A stretch of 64,000 nt of DNA from Paeniglutamicibacter sp. Y32M11. GTDB taxonomy: Bacteria; Actinomycetota; Actinomycetes; Actinomycetales; Micrococcaceae. A model generated the notes under the pieces. The model had not been told where the DNA came from and searched no databases. It was given only the letters and a program-made list of their open reading frames with translations. The translations under genes were made by a program, and so were the position numbers. The stretch lies in NCBI RefSeq assembly GCF_019285735.1, contig NZ_CP079107.1, forward strand, positions 3,286,001-3,350,000, written 5' to 3'. Each line of letters begins with the position of its first letter. Position 1 is the stretch's first letter. This document shows positions 54,293 to 62,680 of this stretch, one piece after another.

Positions 54293-55681
54293 ATGAAACT
54301 TCTGGCCCTGCGCCACCGCTTGTTGCCCGGCGATTTACCGCCCGAGGGTTGGGAACGCAAGCAACCGAGCGCCGCGGCATTACGCCACGATGTGTGGGTA
54401 GCGCTGGTGGTGATGGTGATCGCCGTCGTGGGCATGGAAATGATTCTGAGTTTCGGCCCCGCGGAAAACGCACCGGATCGAATTCCCAGTTATCTGGCCA
54501 TGTGCGCACTCACGGCGCCGCTGGCCGTGCGACGCCGTTTCCCGATTATCGCCATGCTTCTGCTCTCCGGAATGTTCATGGGCTTCGGGATTTGGATGCC
54601 GCAGGTCATGGTCCAGCTGACGCCGCAGGTCACCTACTTTGTAGGACTGTACTCGGCCGTCACCTGGGCCAAGGACCGACGCTCACTGCGGCTAGCGCTC
54701 GCCGCGGTCATTTTGGCCATGTTCCTCTGGCTGGTCATTGGAATCACCAACGCCAAGCTCCTCTTCGGAACCGAACTTGATCTGCCCACCTCCATCGAGA
54801 CCTCCGGATTCCTTGATCCGGTGATCGCCTATGCCTCCTACAACTTTCTGATTAACCTGCTCTACTTCGGCGGGGCCATCTTCATGGGCCTGATGTCGTG
54901 GCGCGGTGCTTGGCAGCACGAGCTGGTGGTGGAACAGGCAGATCAGCTCCGGGCCCAATCCGCGGAACTGGCCCGCCGTGCGGTCATTGACGAACGTCTG
55001 CGCATTGCCCGCGAGTTACATGACGTGGTGGCCCACCATATCTCGGCCGTTGGGGTGCAGGCGGCAGCCGCGCGCATGGTTCAGCCCCGGGATCCGCAAC
55101 GCGCCGCCGAACTCATGCGCGGCATCGAGGACTCCGCACGGCAGGCGGTGGGTGAGACCCGTTCGCTGTTGCGCGTGCTGCGCCATGAGGGTGCCGACGA
55201 ATCCGTTTCCACCGATCCCACCGCCCAGCGCGCTCCGGAACCCTCGCTGGAACAGTTGCCGGCCCTGGTGGAACAGTGTTCGCGTGCCGGCCTGCGGGTT
55301 GAACTCATTACCGTTGAGCACCGGAGTGATGCCCTCCAGGAGGTCAGCGCCGGACTGGGTCTGGCGCTCTACCGCATCGCCGCCGAATCCCTGGCGAATG
55401 TCCGCGAGCATTCCACCGCCCGGAGCGCGGTGCTTTCGCTACGCAGCGGCGGTGATACGCACGGCGAGTGGGTGGAGGTTGAGGTCACCGACGATGGTGC
55501 GCCCCGCCCCGGAACCGCCGGCAGCGGCTTTGGCCTGCGCGGCATTCGTGAGCGCGCCGAATTGCACCACGGTCTGGTGGACATCGGTCCGCGCTCCCCC
55601 ACCGGCTGGAGGACTCGTGCACGCTTGCGCCTGCTGAATTCCGCCACCGCACCCACCACCACACAAGGAGTTGCCCCGTGA
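54293..55681 (+). CDS. Sensor histidine kinase (NarL/DesK-type)
   Basis: The 462-residue product has five to six N-terminal transmembrane helices (about 35-205), a HisKA_3 dimerisation domain with phospho-His at about residue 243 (RIARELHDVVAHHISAVG), and an HATPase domain (NVREHSTARSAVL; DDGAPRPGTAGSGFGLRGIRER). There is no large extracellular sensor loop, so it probably senses the membrane or a ligand within it. The GTG start of the response regulator overlaps the stop (GTGA), so they form one unit. The downstream ABC exporter is the likely target, in the manner of drug- or lantibiotic-sensing systems. Confidence 0.92.
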   Translation: MKLLALRHRLLPGDLPPEGWERKQPSAAALRHDVWVALVVMVIAVVGMEMILSFGPAENAPDRIPSYLAMCALTAPLAVRRRFPIIAMLLLSGMFMGFGIWMPQVMVQLTPQVTYFVGLYSAVTWAKDRRSLRLALAAVILAMFLWLVIGITNAKLLFGTELDLPTSIETSGFLDPVIAYASYNFLINLLYFGGAIFMGLMSWRGAWQHELVVEQADQLRAQSAELARRAVIDERLRIARELHDVVAHHISAVGVQAAAARMVQPRDPQRAAELMRGIEDSARQAVGETRSLLRVLRHEGADESVSTDPTAQRAPEPSLEQLPALVEQCSRAGLRVELITVEHRSDALQEVSAGLGLALYRIAAESLANVREHSTARSAVLSLRSGGDTHGEWVEVEVTDDGAPRPGTAGSGFGLRGIRERAELHHGLVDIGPRSPTGWRTRARLRLLNSATAPTTTQGVAP

Positions 55682-56370
55682 GGAAAACCCGCATTCTGAT
55701 CTGCGATGACCAGCCGCTCATCCGGTCCTCCCTGGCCCTGATCTTGGGTACCGAGGAGGACTTTGAGGTGGTGGGCACCGCCGCAGACGGGCAGGAAGCC
55801 GTCACCTTGGCGCTGGAGCTAACCCCCGACGTGGTGCTCATGGACATTCAGATGCCGGTGCTCGACGGCGTCGGAGCCACCGCGCAGATCACCGCGGTGA
55901 GCGCGGCCAAGGTCGTGGTGCTGACCACCTTTGATCGCGATGACTACCTCTTCGCCGCCATCGATGCCGGGGCCAGTGGCTTCCTGCTGAAAAACACCGA
56001 ACCGGAAATGATCATTGCCGCGGTGCACGCGGCGGCCGACGGACAGGCATTACTCTCCCCGGAGGTCACGCTGCGCATCATCCAGCGTGGCACCGTCGCC
56101 GCTCAGGGCTCGGTGGCACAGTCAGCAAGTGGAAGCATCACCCCCGGTGACCAACGGATCCTCGACGAATTGACGGCGCGGGAGCGCGAGGTGCTCACTG
56201 CATTAGCCAGCGGCAAATCCAACGTAGAGATTGCCGGGACGTTATTTGTTTCCGAGGCAACGGTAAAAACTCACCTTTCGAACATCCTGTCCAAGGCCGG
56301 TCTACGCGATCGGGTGCAGGCGGTGGTCTTCGCCTACCGGGTGGGGCTCATCCCTTCGACGGAGGTCTAA
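55678..56370 (+). CDS. NarL/LuxR-type response regulator
   Basis: The 230-residue product has a receiver domain with D10/D11, phospho-acceptor D56 (VVLMDIQMP), conserved T84 region (VVVLTTFD) and K105 (FLLKNTEP). A LuxR-type helix-turn-helix follows at about 165-225 (LTAREREVLTALASGKSNVEIA, VSEATVKTHLSNILSKAGLRDR). It is the partner of the kinase directly upstream. It lies 141 bases upstream of the ABC genes on the same strand, whose promoter it probably controls. Confidence 0.94.
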   Translation: MRKTRILICDDQPLIRSSLALILGTEEDFEVVGTAADGQEAVTLALELTPDVVLMDIQMPVLDGVGATAQITAVSAAKVVVLTTFDRDDYLFAAIDAGASGFLLKNTEPEMIIAAVHAAADGQALLSPEVTLRIIQRGTVAAQGSVAQSASGSITPGDQRILDELTAREREVLTALASGKSNVEIAGTLFVSEATVKTHLSNILSKAGLRDRVQAVVFAYRVGLIPSTEV

Positions 56371-56511
56371 GTCCGCGCGCCACCGCCGGGAACTCCCAAG
56401 TTCATTCCTTTGAACGATCCTTTGTCCCCAAGCCAGAAAGTAGATTGGAAGCTAAGAAGGGTTTGGGCCAGCATGGCTTGAACCATCAGGGATCACAGGA
56501 AAGAGAACACC

Positions 56512-57393
56512 GTGTTAGAGGTCAAGAATCTCACCCGGCGCTTCGGGGATCGGGTGGTGCTCAACGATGTTTCGTTCAGCGTTCCGGCCAATGGCATGAC
56601 GGGATTTGTTGGCGCCAATGGTGCCGGCAAGACCACCACCATGCGCATCATCATGGGCGTGCTGAAATCCCACGCCGGGTCGGTGTACTTCAACGGCACA
56701 CAGATTGTTGATGCGGATCGGGCTCGTTTTGGCTACATGCCCGAGGAACGTGGGCTTTACCCCAAACAGCAGGTCCTGGATCAGCTCCAGTACCTCGGCC
56801 AGCTCCACGGCATGAGCCGCAGTGATGCCCGTATCGAGGCTCTGGACCTCTTGGATCGCTTCGGCATTGCCGATCGGATCAAGGACAAACTCGAATCCCT
56901 CTCGCTGGGCAACCAGCAACGCGTCCAGGTCGCTGCCTCGCTCATGCATCACCCCACCGCGTTGGTGCTCGATGAGCCCTTCTCGGGACTGGATCCGCTG
57001 GCCGTGGACTCGATGACCTCACTGTTGGCCGAACGCGCAGCCACCGGGGTACCCATCCTGTTCTCCAGCCACCAGCTGGATTTGATCGATCAGCTCTGCG
57101 ACAACCTGGTGGTGTTGGCCGACGGCAAGATCGTCGCGTCCGGTACTGCCGCCGAGCTGCGAGCACGGGCCAGCGCAAAACATGTGGTGGTGACCCCTCC
57201 GGATGCCGGCTGGCTGCGCGAACAGATGGGCGTTAGCGTTCTTGATGTTGCTGGCCCACGTGCCCTGGTCGAGTTCAGCGATGAGGCAACAGCCCAGCGC
57301 ATTTTGCGTATCGCGGTAGATCGCGGCGCCGTCACCGAATTTGCCCCGCAACGTCCCTCGTTGGCGGAAATCTACCGGGAGGTCATCCGATGA
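56512..57393 (+). CDS. ABC exporter ATPase (NatA-like)
   Basis: The 293-residue product has Walker A GANGAGKTTT, a slightly off-consensus signature LSLGNQQRVQVAASL, Walker B TALVLDEPFSGLDP and switch His in FSSHQLD. A C-terminal DUF4162-like extension (ARASAKHVVVTPPDA) is typical of NatA/YhaQ-type exporters. It starts at GTG with AGGAAAGAG upstream. The stop overlaps the start of the permease gene by four bases. Export of sodium, a peptide or a drug is possible; the substrate is not evident. Confidence 0.92.
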   Translation: MLEVKNLTRRFGDRVVLNDVSFSVPANGMTGFVGANGAGKTTTMRIIMGVLKSHAGSVYFNGTQIVDADRARFGYMPEERGLYPKQQVLDQLQYLGQLHGMSRSDARIEALDLLDRFGIADRIKDKLESLSLGNQQRVQVAASLMHHPTALVLDEPFSGLDPLAVDSMTSLLAERAATGVPILFSSHQLDLIDQLCDNLVVLADGKIVASGTAAELRARASAKHVVVTPPDAGWLREQMGVSVLDVAGPRALVEFSDEATAQRILRIAVDRGAVTEFAPQRPSLAEIYREVIR

Positions 57394-58622
57394 GCACCAC
57401 CGAGTTAGATATCAAGGACGCACCGTCAAAGCTTGCGGCACCGAAGTCGCAGGGCGCACCGTGGCTGATCGTCACGCTGCGCGAGGTGACGGTGAAGCTC
57501 CGTGACAAGTCATTTATCATTTCCACGCTAATCACCCTGGTCCTCATTGTCGGATCTGTGGTCATCTCCGGTTTCATGGGTAATAGAACCACCGAAGCCT
57601 CCGTGGCCTTTGGCCCCGGCACAGAAGCGGTAGAGCTGATCAACACCGCGAACGACCTGGCGGTTAAAAACGATCAAAAGATCGTCTTGACCGCCAATCC
57701 GCTGGGTTCGAATGATTTCGCCTTGGACTCGCTTCGCGACAAAAATGTTGATCTGGTCCTGACACCAGCGCCCGAGGGCTACACGCTCACCGGGCTAAGC
57801 GACGTGCCAGCAGACATCGCTTCGTTGCTGTCGGAGGCGGCAGAGGCTCGCGCATTGGATACCAATGCCGGCACCCTGGGTGTCACCCTTGAGCAGTTGA
57901 AGGAGGGTTCAACCCTGACTCAGGCCTTGCTTGAGGGAAGCCAAGAACGCAACTCCATGGCCCTGATCATGGGCTTGATCTTCTCGTTCCTCTTCTACAT
58001 GTCGGCCATGATTTTCGGCATGCCAATTGCGAACTCCGTGGTGGAGGAAAAGCAGAACCGCGTGGTGGAGATTCTTGCCACGGCCATCCCGATCCGCCAG
58101 CTACTGGCCGGCAAGATTTTGGGCAACCTGATCTTGGCCATGGGGCAGTTATGCCTGTTCGTCGGGATCGGGTTGCTGGCACTGAGCCTCATGCCCACAG
58201 AGATTCCATTTATCTCGGTGGTCTTTGCCACCGCAGGCTGGTTCCTGGCCTTCTTCCTCGCCGGTTTCCTGCTTCTGGCTGCCGCGTGGGCTGCGTTAGG
58301 CGCCATGGCATCGCGTACCGAAGACCTGCAGCAGTCCACCGGTCCGGTCATCATGGTGTTGATCGCCGTGTTGTTCACCGGTATCTACGCCAAGGGCCAG
58401 TTACTGGTGGTTGCTTCCTACGTCCCGGTAATTTCCTCGGTTGCCATGCCCATCCGACTACTCAATAGCGATGTTCCGCTGTGGGAACCCATCGCATCGT
58501 TGGCTATCGCTATCGCTGCAGCGTGGGCCATGGTGTTGCTTGGTGAGCGCATCTATCGCCGGGCGATCATGCAGACCGGTTCGGCCTTGTCCTGGCGCAA
58601 GGCGCTAAAGCTCGAGGACTAG
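57390..58622 (+). CDS. ABC-2 type permease (NatB-like)
   Basis: The 410-residue product has a TM helix near 45-65, an extracellular domain of about 140 residues (NRTTEASVAFGPGTEAVELINTA...), and five further helices (from SMALIMGLIFSFLFYMSAMIFGM). The signature VVEEKQNRVVEILATAIPIRQLLAGKILG is typical for ABC-2 permeases. It partners the ATPase just upstream as NatAB-type exporter. The two-component genes upstream likely regulate it. The block ends with a hairpin 28 bases after the stop. Confidence 0.92.
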   Translation: MSTTELDIKDAPSKLAAPKSQGAPWLIVTLREVTVKLRDKSFIISTLITLVLIVGSVVISGFMGNRTTEASVAFGPGTEAVELINTANDLAVKNDQKIVLTANPLGSNDFALDSLRDKNVDLVLTPAPEGYTLTGLSDVPADIASLLSEAAEARALDTNAGTLGVTLEQLKEGSTLTQALLEGSQERNSMALIMGLIFSFLFYMSAMIFGMPIANSVVEEKQNRVVEILATAIPIRQLLAGKILGNLILAMGQLCLFVGIGLLALSLMPTEIPFISVVFATAGWFLAFFLAGFLLLAAAWAALGAMASRTEDLQQSTGPVIMVLIAVLFTGIYAKGQLLVVASYVPVISSVAMPIRLLNSDVPLWEPIASLAIAIAAAWAMVLLGERIYRRAIMQTGSALSWRKALKLED

Positions 58623-58649
58623 CTTCAAACCTTTGACGAAAAAGGCTGT

Positions 58650-58680
58650 GGCGTGCGATCTCTTATGCGGATCGCACGCC
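58650..58680. terminator. Bidirectional hairpin terminator
   Basis: GGCGTGCGATC and GATCGCACGCC form an 11-bp stem with a 9-base loop between the convergent permease and XRE genes. TTATTTT follows on the plus side and CTTTTTCG (plus AAAAAGG) on the minus side, so it can serve both. Confidence 0.75.
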
Positions 58681-58708
58681 GTGGTTATTTTCGTTCTATG
58701 GCTGGTGC

Positions 58709-58948
58709 CTACTTCTCAAGCACCAGCAGCTCGCCGATCTCGCATTCCAAGACCCGGCAGATCGAGACAAGAGTGCTGAATCTGATGGCCTTCGCCCTGT
58801 CATTTTTCAGAACCGACAGATTCACGATGCTCACCCCAGCAAGCTCACCCAGCCGGGTCAGTGTCATGGATCGTTCGTGCAGCAGCGCATCTAGTCGGCA
58901 GTGGACCCCACTGCTCAGATCCATGTCGTCATTATTGCGTGCCATCAC
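58709..58948 (-). CDS. XRE-family helix-turn-helix regulator (YozG-like)
   Basis: The 79-residue product is one Cro/C1-type domain: RLDALLHERSMTLTRLGELAGVSIVNLSVLKNDRAKAIRFSTL, ending CRVLECEIGELLVLEK. This is the compact form that pairs with DUF2975 membrane proteins in Firmicutes and actinobacteria. Its start overlaps the stop of the DUF2975 gene by four bases (GTGATG). It probably autoregulates the pair through the palindrome upstream of the first gene. Confidence 0.92.
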   Translation of the reverse strand: MMARNNDDMDLSSGVHCRLDALLHERSMTLTRLGELAGVSIVNLSVLKNDRAKAIRFSTLVSICRVLECEIGELLVLEK

Positions 58949-59625
58949 ACCAAACCATCTGTATCCAGGTGCAAACGTTGACCGCGACGCAGAACCAACG
59001 ACAAGAGGATCAGGACAATACCGAGGGCCAACAAGGGGTGGTTAGCATCTTGGAAGCTGAATTCCGCGGAGGTCACCAACCAATTAACATCTCCAGCATT
59101 CTCTGGAATTTGCGTTGCTGTGCCGGGTATCCCGAGTTCGGCAGCCGCTAAGTGGTTTGATACGTCCGCAAGCCAAGGCGCAAAAAGAGCGGTCATACCG
59201 GCCATCGCGCCGAGAACCAGCATCGCCCAATGTGCTAGCGCCGTGAACGGATGGTTCTTCCACAACCTGCGGCAGATCATGATGATGGAGGCGCAGCCAG
59301 CAATGAACAACAGGAAGTACAGCGCTTCGGATATGGCAAGTATCAGTCGTAGACCGAAAAGCCTTTCGTCGCTTTCCACGAATGCGCTGCCATACGTCAG
59401 GTGCGATTCCCCAATGCTTCCCCGAAGCTGAGGAACCTCGTTCATGCGGGTAGCCATCGAAGCCTCAAAAACGAAAGACCTGGTGAAGTGTTCCTCGGTG
59501 AACCACGCCAAGTAAAGCACGCCAAATAGTCCAGCTATGGCCGCGATGATCGCCGCTGTCATCAGGAATGTTCGTCCTCCGATGTGTCCAAGTTTTAGCA
59601 CCTTGGTGCTCATTTCCGCGCCCAC
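58945..59625 (-). CDS. DUF2975-like four-TM membrane protein
   Basis: The 226-residue product has four hydrophobic helices: FLMTAAIIAAIAGLFGVLYLA, EALYFLLFIAGCASIIMICRRLW, WAMLVLGAMAGMTALFAPWL and LLALGIVLILLSLVL. An external loop of about 60 residues lies between helices 1 and 2. The layout and the following XRE gene match the DUF2975/YozG pairs, whose function is unknown. GTG 59625 has AAGGTGG close upstream; ATG 59613 is the alternative. The final helix is followed by the basic RRGQRLHLD tail. Confidence 0.82.
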   Translation of the reverse strand: MGAEMSTKVLKLGHIGGRTFLMTAAIIAAIAGLFGVLYLAWFTEEHFTRSFVFEASMATRMNEVPQLRGSIGESHLTYGSAFVESDERLFGLRLILAISEALYFLLFIAGCASIIMICRRLWKNHPFTALAHWAMLVLGAMAGMTALFAPWLADVSNHLAAAELGIPGTATQIPENAGDVNWLVTSAEFSFQDANHPLLALGIVLILLSLVLRRGQRLHLDTDGLV

Positions 59626-59651
59626 GACCCCACCTTAACGATTGTCGATAA

Positions 59652-59666
59652 TAACGATAATCGTTA
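59652..59666. promoter_or_regulatory. Palindromic operator upstream of DUF2975/XRE genes
   Basis: TAACGAT-A-ATCGTTA is a perfect hyphenated palindrome, and a further CGATAAT half-site lies just to its left (59646-59652), all within 45 bases of the DUF2975 start. It is a likely XRE dimer or tetramer site. Confidence 0.65.
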
Positions 59667-60005
59667 ACATACTCATTTGCCCCAGCCGAGTCAACCTCAA
59701 CGCGGCTCACACGAGCCACAAACTTTCATGGGAAACCCAGCGGACCCGTGAATTGAACGGAAGTGAACACGTTCACGCGCTGCTGAGTAGCGGAAAACAA
59801 CAAACTGGCAGTGGCCGGAAACAAAAACCTCCCACCGTCGATTTCTGCGTTCGGCACTTTCTCAGCTCTCGAATGGCATTCATCGATGAGACGGAAAACC
59901 ACGACGCGCGAAATCCCACGTCACAGCCGTGCGCTGTGGTGGAACTTGTCATTCCGGGAACTAGACTGCAAAAAATGCTTCCCTCTAGATGCCTAGGATC
60001 ATCGA
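59667..60005. other. Spacer without a recognised gene
   Basis: Frames at 59642-60055 (plus) and 59773-60033 (minus) are open, but have unnatural composition and no ribosome binding site. The right end should carry the promoter of the next gene. Base composition drops from here on. Confidence 0.45.
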
Positions 60006-61220
60006 TTGCCCATCGAATCTGTACCTGCGCCAACCGCAGTCTCCCCTACCACTGATATTCGTGCCGCGTTCGATTTCCCGCGCATCCCGTCGGTAGATCT
60101 CAAGAAAGTCATCATCAACGGAAAAGCCGAAGGCCCCGACGGCTTTAGTGACCTCCGAATAGCGCCGACGCTGTTCATCATTGACGTGGACGGTCAGCAA
60201 TCCATCACAGTAGGGAACTGTCAGATATTAACTAGCGCATCCGGAAGGACTCAGATCAGTGCCCATGTGGTGGAATCTTGGACCATCAAGAATACTCAGT
60301 CGGCGACATCACGACGAAAATCTCGTCGCACTGATCGGCGCCAAAACACAACGACCAAGCAGCTAGAGGCGACTTCCATTACCGAGTCCAGCTCAGATAT
60401 CAGAAATGAAATCACCACTTCGGTGGAAAAGATTCTACGTCTGCTGACCGACTCATGTACGTCTGAGAATCATCTTGACCGGGCTCCAGAAATCGCGAAA
60501 CGGCTCTGCGAGCTCTCGAGGAACAACGTCGCAGAGATACGAGACCTGCGATATGGCCTGGAGAGTGACTTAGCCAAATCGAGCCGCGATAGTTTAGCGA
60601 CGGAAAACTACACCAATATGGTCGCCAACCTGCTGCAGCTAAATGTAATCTGCGGTCGGGCCGCCGATCAGGCGAGAGAGGCAGTTCGAGAAGGTTTATG
60701 GGTCCATGGTCCGGATTCCGAGGCTTATCATGCCTACCGAAAACTGCAGGATCCCTCCATTGTGAATGCCTTCGAACCGGCAAATCATGAAATGCGCACA
60801 TGGATGAGAATTCACGATGCCGCCATACGCCAGTGCCAGCAGATGCAGCTACAACTGGAAGCCGAATCAACCTCGATCCACGCGTTGCTCAGTTCCGCGT
60901 CCAGTGTTTCTAGTTCACGTGAGGCAGATGCTCAAACACGTTTTAATCTGCTGGTGGGGCTAGTCTCTATCGGATTGGGTGTACCTGCTCTTTTCCTCGC
61001 CCTATACAGCGCAACTATTTTGTTGCCGCTAAACACCAGCTCGAAGATCATGTCCTTCCTGCCTGTTGCAATCCCCCTGTTGATTGCCTCGCTATTTGCA
61101 CTATTCATGCCTCCTCAAGGGTCGACCAGGAAGTACTGGATAGGAAGTGGGCTTGTTACGCTGTTGGTTTTTGGCGTTCTCATTGTCGTAGCAATTGGTG
61201 CACCAATATCAAGTCCATGA
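60006..61220 (+). CDS. Unrecognised protein with C-terminal three-TM membrane domain
   Basis: The 404-residue product starts at TTG, with AGGA seven bases upstream. Its first 90 residues look beta-rich (LFIIDVDGQQSITVGNCQIL). A basic, Arg-rich linker follows (about 100-120). A long helical region (about 125-320) comes next, with several Cys (DSCTSENH, KRLCELSRN, VICGRAADQ, RQCQQMQ). Three hydrophobic helices complete it: LVGLVSIGLGVPALFLALYSA, FLPVAIPLLIASLFALFM and GSGLVTLLVFGVLIVVAIGA. The helix-then-TM layout recalls CorA-type or effector membrane proteins, but no GMN motif is present. Codon use is clearly less GC-rich than neighbours, which suggests recent arrival. Function unknown. Confidence 0.7.
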   Translation: MPIESVPAPTAVSPTTDIRAAFDFPRIPSVDLKKVIINGKAEGPDGFSDLRIAPTLFIIDVDGQQSITVGNCQILTSASGRTQISAHVVESWTIKNTQSATSRRKSRRTDRRQNTTTKQLEATSITESSSDIRNEITTSVEKILRLLTDSCTSENHLDRAPEIAKRLCELSRNNVAEIRDLRYGLESDLAKSSRDSLATENYTNMVANLLQLNVICGRAADQAREAVREGLWVHGPDSEAYHAYRKLQDPSIVNAFEPANHEMRTWMRIHDAAIRQCQQMQLQLEAESTSIHALLSSASSVSSSREADAQTRFNLLVGLVSIGLGVPALFLALYSATILLPLNTSSKIMSFLPVAIPLLIASLFALFMPPQGSTRKYWIGSGLVTLLVFGVLIVVAIGAPISSP

Positions 61221-61834
61221 GCTTCGCAATGTCGAAGGAAAAGCCACCGCAACGTCGTCTGCTTTGACTCGCCTTACGTTGTGGCCATTTATCCACCGGT
61301 GGCGATCTAGAAAAAATTTGGCGCGAGTAGACCATCTCGCTCGGCAACGGTTTAGACAACGACATTTCGCTTCATCACCTAGGGAGTGCGCGGCGGACCT
61401 TGGTGTTGAAAAATTGTCTACGGGACGACCGACTCGTTCGGGTTACTCGGGGCGCCCTTCGAGGCGCCGAAGCGGTGCGCGGTAATGGAGCCTGCATGAA
61501 CGTGCAGGAAGATTAGCATTTCCACTCGTCCGCATGCCCACATTTAAATACGCTGAATCATCGAGGAGAGATAGTTCCGAGCGTTACGTGGCCGGGCTAG
61601 GACTGCCGAAGGCCTGTTCACAGTGACTCGTGACATCGCTCCTGACGGCACTCACTCCTGACCAGACACATTTAGTCCAATGCAGGTCATAAAGAATTTA
61701 TAGGCGAGATTCGACTCATATCCAGATAGATTAATGTTGGCTGCCATTTTCTTGGTCGATCATCGAAACACAAAGTGCCTGGAACAACAATGGCCAGCAA
61801 TTATCGCTTTATTCTTAAACCCTGGGGGAAAACT
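61221..61834. other. Spacer of about 600 bases
   Basis: A rightward frame at 61195-61485 has a basic, low-complexity product and overlaps the previous gene; I reject it. Small inverted repeats are seen (GGCGCC twice around 61451-61465; CCTGCA and TGCAGG at 61491-61508). The stretch from about 61650 to 61770 is AT-rich and probably the promoter of the surface-protein genes. Confidence 0.45.
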
Positions 61835-62680
61835 ATGGCCATACGTAAAACGTTGATGAAACGACGCAAGGTGAAACCGATCTTCCTCGGAATCATAAGC
61901 GGCGCGGTTTTGGCGACGGGGTTGACGGCAACATCAGCATCTGCCGAAGAAATCACCTTGACACATGAGATTCCGGCGGGAACCAGCAAGGTCTGGATTG
62001 AAATCGAGTCTCCCCACGTAAACACCGAGAACACAAGTGCCATATTGCACGCACCGGGTGGGTACATCGAACTAATGCTCAAGCAAACCGCATTCGGTGC
62101 CGGTGCCATCATCGATGCGCCTGTTGGCTCGATCGAGTTGAACGTAGATGTCAGCGTGGCCACCAAGGCCGACATCACACTCACCTACGAGGGCGAAAAT
62201 TCCACGGTCCTACGAGCGGATCACCGCCGTTCGACTTTCAACGTTGACCTGCCACCTTCGCCGGTCAACCCTAGTGAGTCGACGAGGCCAACCGAACCGC
62301 CCTCAACGGCCCAACCGACAGAATCGACCGCACCAACAGAATCGTCCGCATCGGCCCAACCGTCAGAATCAACCGCACCAACCTCATCCACGGCGCCATC
62401 CTCGTCACAGCCTTCCACGACTACGGGCCCAGGTGAAAGCCCCGAGGCGAGTCCGACCCCGAGCAGTGGTGGCCCGAATAGCCCATCGATCGAACCGGTG
62501 GCTGCACCGGGAGGTGACGCGGGGACCGACGACGGTTCCACGACAGCGGGTCCGAAGAACGATTCACTTGCCGTCGCCGGATTCACCTCAATTGCCGTCG
62601 CAATAGCCGCATTCGCGCTTATTGCTGCGGGCGGAATCTTCATGGTCCTTTCCCGTCGACGCAAGGGAGCGCACCGATGA
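61835..62680 (+). CDS. Secreted stalk protein with LAVAG sorting-like tail
   Basis: The 281-residue product has a long signal peptide (residues 1-37; GIISGAVLATGLTATSASA), a beta domain of about 110 residues without Cys, and a Ser/Thr/Pro/Glu stalk (about 140-230). The tail reads SLAVAGFTSIAVAIAAFALIAAGG, then FMVLSRRRKGAHR. The order motif-hydrophobic-basic is that of sortase substrates; class E sortases prefer LAxTG, and here the Thr is Ala, so covalent anchoring is doubtful and the helix may simply hold it in the membrane. ATG 61835 follows GGGGGAAAACT; the open frame extends to 61775. Its stop overlaps the ATG of the next gene (ATGA). Confidence 0.78.
   Translation: MAIRKTLMKRRKVKPIFLGIISGAVLATGLTATSASAEEITLTHEIPAGTSKVWIEIESPHVNTENTSAILHAPGGYIELMLKQTAFGAGAIIDAPVGSIELNVDVSVATKADITLTYEGENSTVLRADHRRSTFNVDLPPSPVNPSESTRPTEPPSTAQPTESTAPTESSASAQPSESTAPTSSTAPSSSQPSTTTGPGESPEASPTPSSGGPNSPSIEPVAAPGGDAGTDDGSTTAGPKNDSLAVAGFTSIAVAIAAFALIAAGGIFMVLSRRRKGAHR

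Noticed and set aside
61195-61485. Small integrase-like basic ORF
   Set aside because: Rich in Arg by composition only, no catalytic motif, and it overlaps the previous gene.
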